A DNA stretch of 64,000 nucleotides from Lingula anatina (lineage: Eukaryota > Brachiopoda > Lingulata > Lingulida > Lingulidae). Below the pieces are notes generated by a model that ran no database searches, was not told the DNA's origin, and saw only the letters and a program-made list of their open reading frames with translations. The DNA lies in assembly GCF_001039355.2 (NCBI RefSeq), contig NW_019773659.1, positions 31,212 through 95,211 on the forward strand, read 5' to 3'. Of this stretch, positions 50,729 through 64,000 are shown piece after piece. How positions within the stretch are numbered: the first letter of the stretch is position 1; every line of letters starts with the position of its first letter. The translations under genes were made by a program, and so were the position numbers.

Positions 50729-51430
50729 CGGGGGCCAGGGTGTCTTTGAACTAAATTTTGACCACCTTGGCGGTAGGCCCTACAGATGAAATCTTACGTA
50801 GGCCCTCTATACTGAAAGTCAATCGTTTCCAATCTTGTGCCCGGAAACATTAATGGTTCCCAATTCGTAAAGGAGAAAGACGCCGATGCTGTGTTGTTTA
50901 TACCGGTTACCATCAGTGACCCACTAGCTTGTCGCCTGGTATAGGGCTAATAAACTGCTAAAACCAGCCTGCATTTTTGTGGCAATCTGCCCCTAATTCT
51001 GACGGGAACAGGTTGCTTTGTTTAGTTGTAGCAGCAGAACTGCAAGAGCAACGGATTCTAGAACTTTCTCAGACGGTAATCAGATGGTCAGTCGTGGACA
51101 TCCTAGACGTGGACTCTGCGTAGGTACACCAGTCTAGGTATTCCTCTGTGACACTTTACCGATCTTTCCTTGTGACACAATAATTTGTCTGGCAATGTCT
51201 GTTTCGCCCCATTCTGGCGCATAGCAACAATGCTGTGACACACTGCTCAATTCATGCACGGTTAAACTGGCCACTTGTATGCAAAGTTTTAAAATAATCT
51301 GTGTGGGTGTTAACTAAATATGGAGTTTTTAAACAGAACAATGCATCTTTAAGTCACACGAGGACCAGCCCAAGGAGTGCTACCTAATGAAACTATCATA
51401 TATTACGTGATATAAAAAAGGTAGTCAATT
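49844..51430. other. Intergenic
   Basis: No gene is seen. There is a (GT)n tract at 50690-50723 and a stretch richer in CG near 50520-50640 with ACGTT/GACG motifs. The 94-codon minus frame at 49928-50212 shows no domain. Confidence 0.5.
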
Positions 51431-51437
51431 AATTTGT

Positions 51438-52275
51438 AATGACACACCGGACTACACACTTAAATTTCTATGGGGTAAAAGTTTTTAAAACGCCATACGT
51501 TTTATACCTAGGCATACACTGTAACTTTTAAACTGATAAATTAAATGTCAAGTCTGTATATGACTCACCCAAACTGAGCACACAAGTAAATAGGCCACTT
51601 ATGAATGCTCTCTATGTACCAATGTACATTATATAATCTCTTGTCGCGTAGAGGTGTCTACGCTACTTGATTATCTGTAAAATGTTGCCTCAGTGTAGCT
51701 TTTAAAACTATAACAAACTACTTTTTTACACATTTAATTCACTTTTCAAACTTTACTATCGTTGCTTACTGAAAACGTGAAAAATTACGTATTTACGCTA
51801 TTAAATCATAGATGAATGCACGTTTATATGTTTTAAATGTATTGTCAGCATAAGATTAGATAATTAAAATATGTTTTACGACGCACAGTTTAAAATGACC
51901 CCCCGGATCAGGCCTCGACTCGCTTTGTTTTTGTCGGTATTCCTTTATTTTAATGGTGCCAATTATGCTAAACTGCTAATGTTTCCTTTTACAATCGTTT
52001 TTAACTCCAGGGATGTGCACCTCGAAAGAAAAGCTGCCAGGCTTCAAAATGAAGGACATGGCGTCACCGTTCTTGTTGCCAACCATTGCAAATCTACTCG
52101 TGATTTAGCAGGTGTGACTCTTTTTAGGCTTCCTGCTTAACTAAAAGTAAAAGATGACAAAGAAGATGAAACATTGGTTTCTTCACCACTGGTCAAAGTT
52201 GGCAAAGATCCAATTACCTGTTTCCGAGATCTTCTTGAAGAGGAACTGAGGCTGTGCGACGTCCTTTTTAAAGAC
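51438..52275 (+). pseudogene. 5' fragment of a UDP-glucuronosyltransferase copy
   Basis: The block matches 53159-54062 at nucleotide level, covering about 430 bp upstream plus the first about 130 codons of the intact UGT downstream. It lacks the stretch holding the start codon of the intact copy (about 45 bases around 53667-53712), carries a stop at 52138-52140 where the intact gene reads Leu, and ends abruptly at about 52275, where unrelated sequence begins. An ATG at 51871 opens an 89-codon frame that would give only a signal-like segment and the first beta-alpha unit. It is a dead partial duplicate. Confidence 0.88.
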
Positions 52276-53158
52276 AGCTACTGTTTAGCTTCTATGCTAA
52301 AGGTCACAATGAGGTCACGCATTCGCATGACGTAGTGCATGGAGTTAACGGAATAAAGTGTGGAAGCGGACAGTACGGTGATGCGTTTTCTTTAGGCTTC
52401 GAGCCTGTATTTAATGACACACGTTCTCTCGAGGCTATATAAATGGCGACGAGGATGAACACGTTACCGCTAAGCGAACGGGACATCGGGTTCCAGCCAT
52501 TCGATTGCGATGAAATGACAAATGTTGGCACAAGGTGGAAACGGTGGATTCGCGCCTTTACCTTGTATGCAGACGGCAAGGGAAACGGAGCATGACACGA
52601 CGGTCAGAGTTTTAAACGATTATTTCACTTTTACGCTTATACACTTTACTATCTTTATAGCGGTCTTTCAGTGTGTGATGATCGGCGACAACCTTCTCCA
52701 CAAAGGTTCTTTTCTTAAAGTCAAGTGAAAACAATTTTATTTCTTGTTCATTTGTTATGAAGCATGATACCTTGCCCTTTTGGTGGATTTACATATGGCA
52801 CTCTCCCTATATACCAACTACAGACTTGAAATATGATATGGGAAATATTTCTAAATAATTCTTCATTCGATTTTTTGCCTAAAATTTGAAAACATTAAAA
52901 ATAGTTAACATTCGTGTTTTTCAAGCACTAAATGAAAAGAAAACTCATACCTTTCAATCACTCCACAGTTTCTTCCAGTTGTTATGGCACCACATTCAAG
53001 TAATTTGCGTTTGAGTTGGTTCACAGTCAGCGACGCGTGCCCACGCTCCATGTTTAAACTCTGGTGTAAAGACGCGAGCTAGATTCTGCGAGATTTTAGA
53101 AGGACTGCTTTAACCCCCACGCCATCTAGCGGCAGACCCTCAACGCTGTTATACCCGG
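52276..53158. mobile_element. Insert between the UGT copies: LTR-retrotransposon-like and SAP-like relics
   Basis: This 0.9-kb segment replaces the rest of the first UGT copy. On the plus strand TGGCGACGAGG at 52445, a sequence I associate with primer-binding sites of invertebrate Ty3/Gypsy elements, is followed by a short frame containing TRWKRWIRAFTLYADGKG, Gag-like in style, that stops at 52594. An AATAAA lies at 52354. On the minus strand 53051-52951 is a separate exon-like piece (see its own entry). No full LTR pair, protease or reverse transcriptase is present. Confidence 0.4.
52951..53051 (-). CDS. SAP-like exon fragment, probably transposon-derived
   Basis: From an ATG at 53051 a frame of 33 codons runs to a splice donor (G then GTATGAG at 52950). 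The segment LTVNQLKRKLLECGAITTG has the spacing of a SAP helix-extended-loop-helix DNA-binding motif. Short SAP first exons of this kind occur in multi-exon transposon genes of invertebrates, as I recall. No following exon was identified on the minus strand. Confidence 0.35.
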
Positions 53159-53677
53159 TAATGACACACCGGACTACACGCTTTTCTTTTAACGTAACTC
53201 ATATGAGGTAAAAGTTTTTAAACCGTCTTGTTTTATTCCTAGACATACACTGTAACTTTTAAACTGAAATATTAAATGTCAATTTGTACTGGTATATGAC
53301 TCACCCAAACAGAGCACACAAATAAATGGCCACTTAAGAATGCTTTCTATGTGCCAGTGTACATTACGGTGTTAAATAATCTCACGTAAGTGAGGTTGGG
53401 TTGTATACGCTACTTGATTATCGGTAAAATGCTGCCTCGGTGTAGCTCTTAAAACTAGGGCCGATGACAAACAATTTTTTACACATTTTACTTTTCAAAC
53501 TTTACTATCGTTGCTCACTGAAAACGTGAAATATTATGTATTCATTCTATTAATTCATAGATGAATGCACGTTTATATGTTTTAAATGTATTATCAGCAT
53601 AAGATTAGATAACTAAAATATGTTTTATGACGCACAGTTTAAAATGACCCCCGGATCAGGCCTCAACAATAACTAAC

Positions 53678-55270
53678 ATGGCTGACAGCGAGCGTATACT
53701 ACCCTCGCTTTGTTTTTTGTCGGTATTCCTTTATTTTAATGGTGTCAATTCTGCAAAACTGCTAATGTTTCCTTTTACAATCGTTTTTAACTCCAGGGAT
53801 GTGCACCTCGAAAGGATAGCTGCCAGGCTTCAAAATGAAGGACATGAAGTGACCTTGCTTGTTGCCAACCATTACAAATCTACTCGTGATTTAGCAGGTG
53901 TGACTCTTTTAAGGCTTCCTGCTTTATTAAAAGCAAAAGATGACAAAGAAGATGAATCATTGATTTCTTCACCACTGGTCAAAGTTGGCAAAGACCCAAT
54001 TACCTGTTTCAGAGATCTTCTTGAAGAGGATCTGAGGTTGTGCGACGTTCTTTTTAAAGACAACCACGTCCTGCAAAAACTGAAGGAGGCTAACTACTCA
54101 CTTTTACTGTTTGACTGGGAAAATCTTGGGGCATCAGCTATATTAGCTCAGTTTCTGGCAATTCCATCTATTTCCCTCAGTTATCAAGGATTTACAGAAT
54201 ATTGGTTGATAACTCACCAACCGTCATTCTACGCTTACACCCCTCATTATCTCAGCCGTTTTTCAGACCACATGGGATTTTGGGAGAGGCTAGAAAACGT
54301 AAGGATGATGATAAGTGATAACCTTTTGTATGATGAATTCATTTCGCGTGCTGAGGTTTTAAAATTGAGACATTTCCCGAATTCCAGTTGGCCGCACCTA
54401 AGGTACGCACACGAACGTGTGTCGATGCATTTGATTGCGCATGCCCACTTTGCCTTTGACTACCCGCGTCCAATTATGCCGCACGTGCAGACTATCCCCG
54501 GTCTTCTCTGGAACCCGCCAAAACCGCTTTCTAAACCGTTTGAAGATATAATGACATCTGCCACAAATGGCGTCATCATTGTTAGTTTTGGTACGGGATT
54601 CCCTACTCTGCCGAAAGCTAAGGCGGAGATTTTCGCCAAAGTATTTGCCAAACTTTCTCAGACGGTAATATGGCGCTACGTAGGACCCCCTCCGAGGTCG
54701 CTTGGAAACAACACTCACCTTGTGAAATGGATTCCACAGAACGACGCCCTTGCACACCCGACAACCAAGCTGTTTATCACTCACTGTGGCGTTAGTAGCA
54801 CGTGGGAGACCCTATACCACGCCGTACCTGTGGTGGCCATGCCACTCTTGTGGGACCAATACCAGAATGCTAGAAAATTAACTGAACGCGCTAAGATGGG
54901 ACAGACTGTCTCGTTCCTTACTCTTACTGAGACTGACTTAGAGAATGCCATCGAAAAAGTTTTAAAGGACAGATCTTACAAAGAGAACGCTCAAAAGATG
55001 TCTGTGCTTCTTCAAGATACCCCCTGGACGGGATATGAAGAGTTGTCGTATTGGATAAACTACGTCATACGTCACAACGGGACTCTGTTCCTTCATTCAC
55101 AGCCTCAGTACCTACTGACATGGTACCAGTATTTTCTGATTGATATCATTGTGTTCGTCACGGGGTTATGCTGCCTGGTCATTGTCGGGACCTTTATATG
55201 TCTGGTCGGCCTATGGCAAGTGCTTAAGCTGCTTTTGACATTTCCCACCAGAAAAATTAAAAATGCTTGA
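53678..55270 (+). CDS. UDP-glucuronosyltransferase (UGT family), intronless
   Basis: UGTs transfer a sugar from a UDP-sugar to small lipophilic molecules in the ER lumen, for detoxification or hormone turnover. The frame is uninterrupted for 530 residues, the usual length. A signal peptide (LCFLSVFLYFNGVNS, about 11-25) precedes the mature start at AKLLMFPF. The C-terminal half has the UDPGT signature region: WIPQNDALAHPTTKLFITHC, GVSSTWETLYHAVPVVAMPL and DQYQNARKL. A transmembrane helix lies at about 487-514, followed by a short basic tail ending KIKNA, which fits a KxKxx ER-retrieval signal. The start at 53678 is the only ATG that precedes the signal in frame. An AATAAA at 55338 follows. 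The enzyme could be a glucosyl- rather than a glucuronosyltransferase. Confidence 0.94.
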   Translation: MADSERILPSLCFLSVFLYFNGVNSAKLLMFPFTIVFNSRDVHLERIAARLQNEGHEVTLLVANHYKSTRDLAGVTLLRLPALLKAKDDKEDESLISSPLVKVGKDPITCFRDLLEEDLRLCDVLFKDNHVLQKLKEANYSLLLFDWENLGASAILAQFLAIPSISLSYQGFTEYWLITHQPSFYAYTPHYLSRFSDHMGFWERLENVRMMISDNLLYDEFISRAEVLKLRHFPNSSWPHLRYAHERVSMHLIAHAHFAFDYPRPIMPHVQTIPGLLWNPPKPLSKPFEDIMTSATNGVIIVSFGTGFPTLPKAKAEIFAKVFAKLSQTVIWRYVGPPPRSLGNNTHLVKWIPQNDALAHPTTKLFITHCGVSSTWETLYHAVPVVAMPLLWDQYQNARKLTERAKMGQTVSFLTLTETDLENAIEKVLKDRSYKENAQKMSVLLQDTPWTGYEELSYWINYVIRHNGTLFLHSQPQYLLTWYQYFLIDIIVFVTGLCCLVIVGTFICLVGLWQVLKLLLTFPTRKIKNA

Positions 55271-55343
55271 TACATATAATGTTGTGCATACTGGAATTTT
55301 AATGTTAAATTTTAAGATGACAAGAAGGTTACGATTCAATAAA

Positions 55344-56065
55344 AATACAAGGTTACAGCGTCGGTGCATGGCAAATAGCAATGCAGTGCCACTGCAGACG
55401 ACATTTTGATATAATCTTAGCTGATCTGGAGGAGGGCCATAATTTTAGAGACTACAACATGCACGCTTTATCACGTTATTGGGGCTTTGATTTACTTGAG
55501 AAGAATTCGTGCTCGGAATGTACAGCTGGCTGACTCATGATTGGTCTATTTTGTATTGACGACTTTTTGGGTATTGTTGATGTAAATAATATGTTAGATA
55601 GATGAATATTTTACTGTAAAAATAATATTAGGCAATTAGTGTGTTAACGCCAGTTACAAAGACCCGTGTGCATATTCAGGTAGTCATAAAGAACTTAACC
55701 ACAAATACAATGGTTGTGTTATTTATGCTTCGATGAGAGAGTTTATCTTTCTTACAGTGTCAGGGCCACAACTTTGACACTTAGTCCTGGGCGCATTTTT
55801 CAAGTCCTCATCATTGACCTGCAATTAGATTATCAGTTAACTGCACCACCAATATAGCATGTGGTAATGGCGTACTTTTCTCGCTATGTTTGTGCTTGTT
55901 CAATTTACAAATACATCTAACTTACGTTACCTGTAGCTATATAATCACCGCAAACAACGGAGATTTTACATTAATTATACAAAAAAGTGCGTGTTGATAC
56001 CATTACAATACTGCCACTTACAATGAAATAAAAATTTAAATTTTAAAAGGAGACAAAAGCCATAC
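55344..56065. other. Intergenic between UGT and ASNS; no ASNS 3' exon seen
   Basis: This stretch was examined for the missing C-terminal exons of the asparagine synthetase gene on the minus strand. None is recognisable: no block resembling the family's conserved WMP-x-W region is present. No other gene is seen. Confidence 0.5.
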
Positions 56066-60015
<3,950 letters not shown>

Positions 60016-60069
60016 TGTGTGATCAATAAAATGGGCAACAAAATCAATAATTAAAAAGACGAAGAACAT

Positions 60070-61960
60070 GTGACTGGGATAAAAGTAATTACATGTGTAA
60101 AGTTATAACTAGAATAAAATAGAAAAAATGGGACCCACATTCGACTTCAATCATAACGTAAAACAGACTTAATTACCCCTTAGCTGGTCGAGGAGGAGTG
60201 TCAGACAATTAAACTGCACTTTATCAAGAATCCATGTAGATCTACTGGTACAATAAGTTTATTCTAAACGCTCCCTTACCTCACCATTTCTAGTGAAGAT
60301 TAATGTTACTTTGAAACAATATTAATAACTCGCATCGTGACAGTGAATTGATTCAGAGATTCAGCCAAAGATATCGATCCAATTTCTCGCATTGAGGCTG
60401 ATTTTTGGAGGTCTGCAACTAATAATTACTATGCACTACGGACTTACCTAATAATGAACGAGTGGCAGTAAATCTATGCCGAGAGTATGTAAAGTTTTCT
60501 CGACCTATTGACCTACAGTTGTATCTATTAATATCTTGGTCATTGCTCTTCATATATAATATAGGTGAAGGTAAGCGTGTCGCAAGTGGGTCTAAATCTA
60601 CCTAAGGCGAACCCTCTCACACAAAGGATCGACGCCGTCTATATGACAACGGGTCGAAAGGTGACTTTTCACCACAGGTCAGGGGTCATTTTCGGCCAGC
60701 CATCGACACTTTAATATTCCTGCCAAAGCATAGAAATCCAGTTAAACATGGTCAGTGGAAATATGTGCACAACTTATTCACCTCAATGTTGCATACTCTC
60801 TTTTGTAACAGGCTCGGTATCATATTAGAAGCAACGATGAAGATTAAGATTGGGCGTATTCCAGTAATAAGCATATGGTAGATGTCGCAGTTAAGGCAAT
60901 TTCTAATAGATGGCGCAATGGATGCACACCGCACGTTGTCCTCTTCATTTGTTTTTAAGAGGGGTATCACACGAAAAAGTAAAAGCGGGATTCTTTTTCC
61001 CTTATTTGCTTCCTTAGAAACGTATTGTGTTTAAAAGTAAACATAAATCAAAGAATGTTGCAGGGTAGAACTAATCTTCCGTGATGATAAAAACAAAACG
61101 GTTAAAATCTTATACAGTTAATTTTGTGAAAATAAAAATTAAATAAAATGGAGACTTTGTCAATCTGATCGATTTACAGAACAAACTACAGATCCGTTTT
61201 CTGTTTTATTATTATAGCACAAGTATAAGATTTTTGTTTGCGTTGTCAAGCGATATGCTGTTGAGAACGTAAACACGTTTCAGAGACGTCGTTTGTGACG
61301 TGTTTGACATTAAGAACAAATTCAAAACGGAAAACGTTTAGTTGTACTGTTGAAAAATAAATGATAAGAGAAATGTTTTTATTTTAAGGAATATGAATAA
61401 ACAGCACATTCCATTCTATACAGAGAGACCATGATTGTTCGTCATCAGTGATACTGATAACAGAAAAAAATAATACTAAAAAAAAAAACAAAAAAAAAAA
61501 CAACCAACAAAACAAACAGAAAAACCAAGACATGTAATAATCTCTTAAGAGATTATTACAGAGTGCAGCCATCTTTGGAGGTCACGNCACGTTTCAGAGA
61601 CGTCGTTTGTGACGTGTTTGACATTAAGAACAAATTCAAAACGGAAAACGTTTAGTTGTACTGTTGAAAAATAAATGATAAGAGAAATGTTTTTATTTTA
61701 AGGAATATGAATAAACAGCACATTCCATTCTATACAGAGAGACCATGATTGTTCGTCATCAGTGATACTGATAACAGAAAAAATAATACTTAAAAAAAAA
61801 AACAACCAACAAAACAAACAGAAAAACCAAGACATGTAATAATCTCTTAAGAGATTATTACAGAGTGCAGCCATCTTTGGAGGTCACGTGGTCTGATAAC
61901 AAGCTCAATCAGAATAATAGCCTGAACTTCCGTTTTTGTGATAAAACAGAATGTATTATA
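60070..61960. other. Intergenic, with a dovetail overlap at the N (61587)
   Basis: No gene is seen. The last about 313 bases before the N (61274-61586) are repeated right after it (61588-61889), differing mainly in the length of an A-rich tract. The motif GAGACGTCGTTTGTGACGTG occurs in each copy. Confidence 0.75.
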
Positions 61961-62142
61961 TTTCTATGAGTTGTTTACAATGTTTTTATTGTGAAATATA
62001 GATCTCACACGAAGAGTTATTATCCCTTTAAACATCAATGGTGGATAATACTTAAAGAGTGCATGTATGCGTAACGAACTCATGAATGCTTCCCCGGAGT
62101 ATTCTGTAAGCGATATATTCACAGTAATTAGACAGTCTCGTC

Positions 62143-63692
62143 CTACGCTGTACCCGGGCATTTGTCTTCATAATATCTGTATCCAGTGTCTGCCTGCAAG
62201 TCTCCGTATTGGGCAGTGCTGGGCAGAAGTTCACAGACAAATTGGTCATTTCCAGCACAGAGAACGTTTATGGCAGCACACTCCCAGTGTTTCATACAGG
62301 AGATGCTGCATTCGATGAGGCTGCCGACATTCAGCGTGGATATAGGCACAAGAGTTGCGCGAGCATCTGCTGCTACCTGTTGGAACTGCATTGATCTTCT
62401 AAACCCTAGACAAAAAATAAAAAATAAATAAATAAATAAAAAACATTAATTCACAATGGGACTTGAAAGCTTATATCAAAAGTACCTGATTGACCGGTTC
62501 TGTCGACGTTATATCAATTATAAAATGTGTCAGATTTACAGATTTTAGCTACTACATGTAGTATTTTCAACCTTTAAAACACATACATGTACATGTATTA
62601 ACAAATAAACAACGTGAAATACTTGAAGCCCGCCTGTAAAAGTGATTTTGATGGACCCATGAACTCACCATGGACCTCCACTTCACAAAGCTGCAAGGGA
62701 TGTTCGTCACTACCAACTTTGATGATCAAGACATATCGTCCTGTCAGTGGTGACCCACAGGACAGAGACGTGTTCCCCTCAGGTGCCACCCCCGGGTAAC
62801 TGGCGCAGAGTTTGTACTGGTTGAATGATGAACTATCATCAAATGAGTTTCCGGCTCTCACTTCGAAATTATTCAGACGATAAGCTGAAAACAAAAAGTG
62901 AAAATTGTTAAATTTGACTCTACAATTTGCCATATATGCCTACATGTTGCGGCAAATTAAACAACAGACCAGTGATAAAAATCGTACAAGGTACGTAGAC
63001 ACACGGATTGAAAATGTGTCACTATTTGAGAAAAAAATGGAAAATGATTACAAAATATAGAATCAAAACTCACAATTGCCATCGCCACGGTTTGTTATGA
63101 TAACACCGGCCACCTTCGCCGTGGTTTCTAAGTCCACCAGCCACCATGCTCCCTGACTACCATTGGTGTGGGAACAACTCCCATGTTTGTTTCTGTCGTC
63201 ATAGTTACCATCCACAGCACGACTGGCATGGAACAAAATTCCGTGTTTACTTTGGAAGGTGGAACTTTGGTATGTGGGTTTGCCTTTGGCCAAATTCTGG
63301 GTGCAACCTCTGCATGGTGTTGTACCTGCCGTGGAAAGATATCAATTATTATTATTATTATTATTTTCAACTATAAAATGGATGTTACAATGAAATACTA
63401 GTATACTGGTATATGCTAATATATAATTTTCAATCTAAAGCGGATTGAAATGACTTTTAAGGAACAATTTCAAAGTCAGAAACAAATATATAACCACATG
63501 GATGAATAATATTATGATATTGTGTCATGCTGTATATCAAATTATTGCCAAAAACATTTTCAACTCTACGGCAGATCAATATTAAAACACCGCTTGTGGC
63601 TTGTACATTTTGTTTCTGCCAAACTTACCTAAAAATATCACAGTAATTCCGACAAGAAGCAGTCTTAGGGCCACCATGCTCATTTCAGACAT
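62143..63692 (-). CDS. Secreted fucolectin-like (F5/8-type) lectin with C-terminal PAN-like domain
   Basis: Exons 63692-63629, 63325-63074, 62884-62669 and 62405-62143 join in frame to 264 residues. A signal peptide (ALRLLLVGITVIFL, about 7-20) leads into a fucolectin/F5-8C-type galactose-binding domain: NLAKGKPTYQSS, ASRAVDGNYDD, SCSHTNGSQGAWWLVDLE and GRYVLIIKV, ending in CEVEVHG. The HTN and nearby residues resemble the ligand and Ca2+ loop of fucose-binding tachylectin-type domains. The last exon encodes a cysteine-rich stretch of about 80 residues (LIECSISCMKHWECAAINVL through FVCELL) like PAN/apple domains. Several ATGs in frame (63692, 63683, 63677) could serve as start; I took the first. 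A role in pathogen binding is inferred. The minus-strand AATAAA at about 61985-61990 may be its poly(A) signal. Confidence 0.87.
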
Positions 63693-64000
63693 CGATCATC
63701 GTTATTCCAGCAGATTTCAATGGCAGGCAAATCAAGAAAACGCTCCAATCTCGCCCCTGTTGGTGATTTGCTAAGAATGGAGTAACTGCAGAATATCCTA
63801 GGAGAAAAGTTCAGTTGATGCTTAGTTCAAAAGATCGCTAATGCGACTTGTATTCATCAGTTATCTAATAGATGGAAACAAAACTGAAACCGTGTGTTTT
63901 CTATGTGCATGTCTCATGGAATAGAACCTTATCATTTATTCATCTCTATATTATTGTAACATCTTTTCGCTCTGTCAGTGTCAATTATAGCATTTGTTTT
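63693..64000. other. Upstream region of the fucolectin-like gene
   Basis: AT-rich sequence 5' of the lectin start. It should hold the promoter and 5' UTR, but no clear element was identified. Confidence 0.4.

Noticed and set aside
54398-54784. 128-codon minus-strand ORF within the UGT
   Set aside because: It is a shadow of the intact UGT frame on the plus strand, with no domain.

Overview
This is nuclear DNA from an animal. The coding regions are split into many short exons with GT/AG boundaries. Introns and intergenic DNA are AT-rich and full of microsatellites, MITE-like elements and degraded transposons, and the recognised proteins are metazoan families. A highly polymorphic marine invertebrate, probably a lophotrochozoan such as a mollusc, fits best. 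That placement is inferred from the mix of lectins, a Toll-like leucine-rich-repeat ectodomain and an intronless UGT; no marker for a phylum was identified.

Layout. 1-7 kb: no gene; a probable decayed hAT transposon (TIRs at 627 and 4756), other repeats and an (AT)n tract. 7.6-14.0 kb (-): RBR-type (Ariadne-like) E3 ubiquitin ligase. 13.2-18.5 kb: head of that gene plus intergenic DNA, present in redundant copies around single-N joins. 18.9-22.4 kb (+): TMEM243. 23.5-36.4 kb (-): DMTF1, 17 coding exons, meeting TMEM243 tail to tail. A mannose-type C-type lectin (+, 25.8-27.2 kb, with a partial second copy at 27.7-29.0 kb) sits inside a DMTF1 intron. 37.4-43.9 kb (+): SUCLG2, divergent from DMTF1 across about 1 kb. 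44.5-47.8 kb: no gene. 47.8-49.8 kb (+): Toll-like LRR ectodomain cut off by an N. 51.4-55.3 kb (+): broken UGT copy, a transposon-derived insert, then an intact 530-residue UGT. 56.1-60.0 kb (-): asparagine synthetase lacking its C-terminal exons. 62.1-63.7 kb (-): secreted fucolectin-like plus PAN-like protein.

The genes do not form a single pathway. SUCLG2 (TCA cycle), ASNS (asparagine synthesis), DMTF1 (Myb-type transcription factor), TMEM243 and the RBR ligase look like housekeeping genes. The lectins, LRR receptor and UGT are typical immune or detoxification genes. Exon phases close exactly in every multi-exon model given here, which supports the splice sites, but there is no transcript evidence.

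The main assembly caveat is that the window contains five single-N joins (15772, 18314, 27746, 49821, 61587). Four are flanked by near-identical sequence on both sides, so several apparent duplications are probably unmerged allelic contigs. The strongest biological observations are an in-frame 90-bp repeat array that extends a DMTF1 exon and multiplies its splice donor, a triplicated splice acceptor two exons later, the nested lectin, and the DMTF1-TMEM243 tail-to-tail pair, which as I recall is also the human arrangement.
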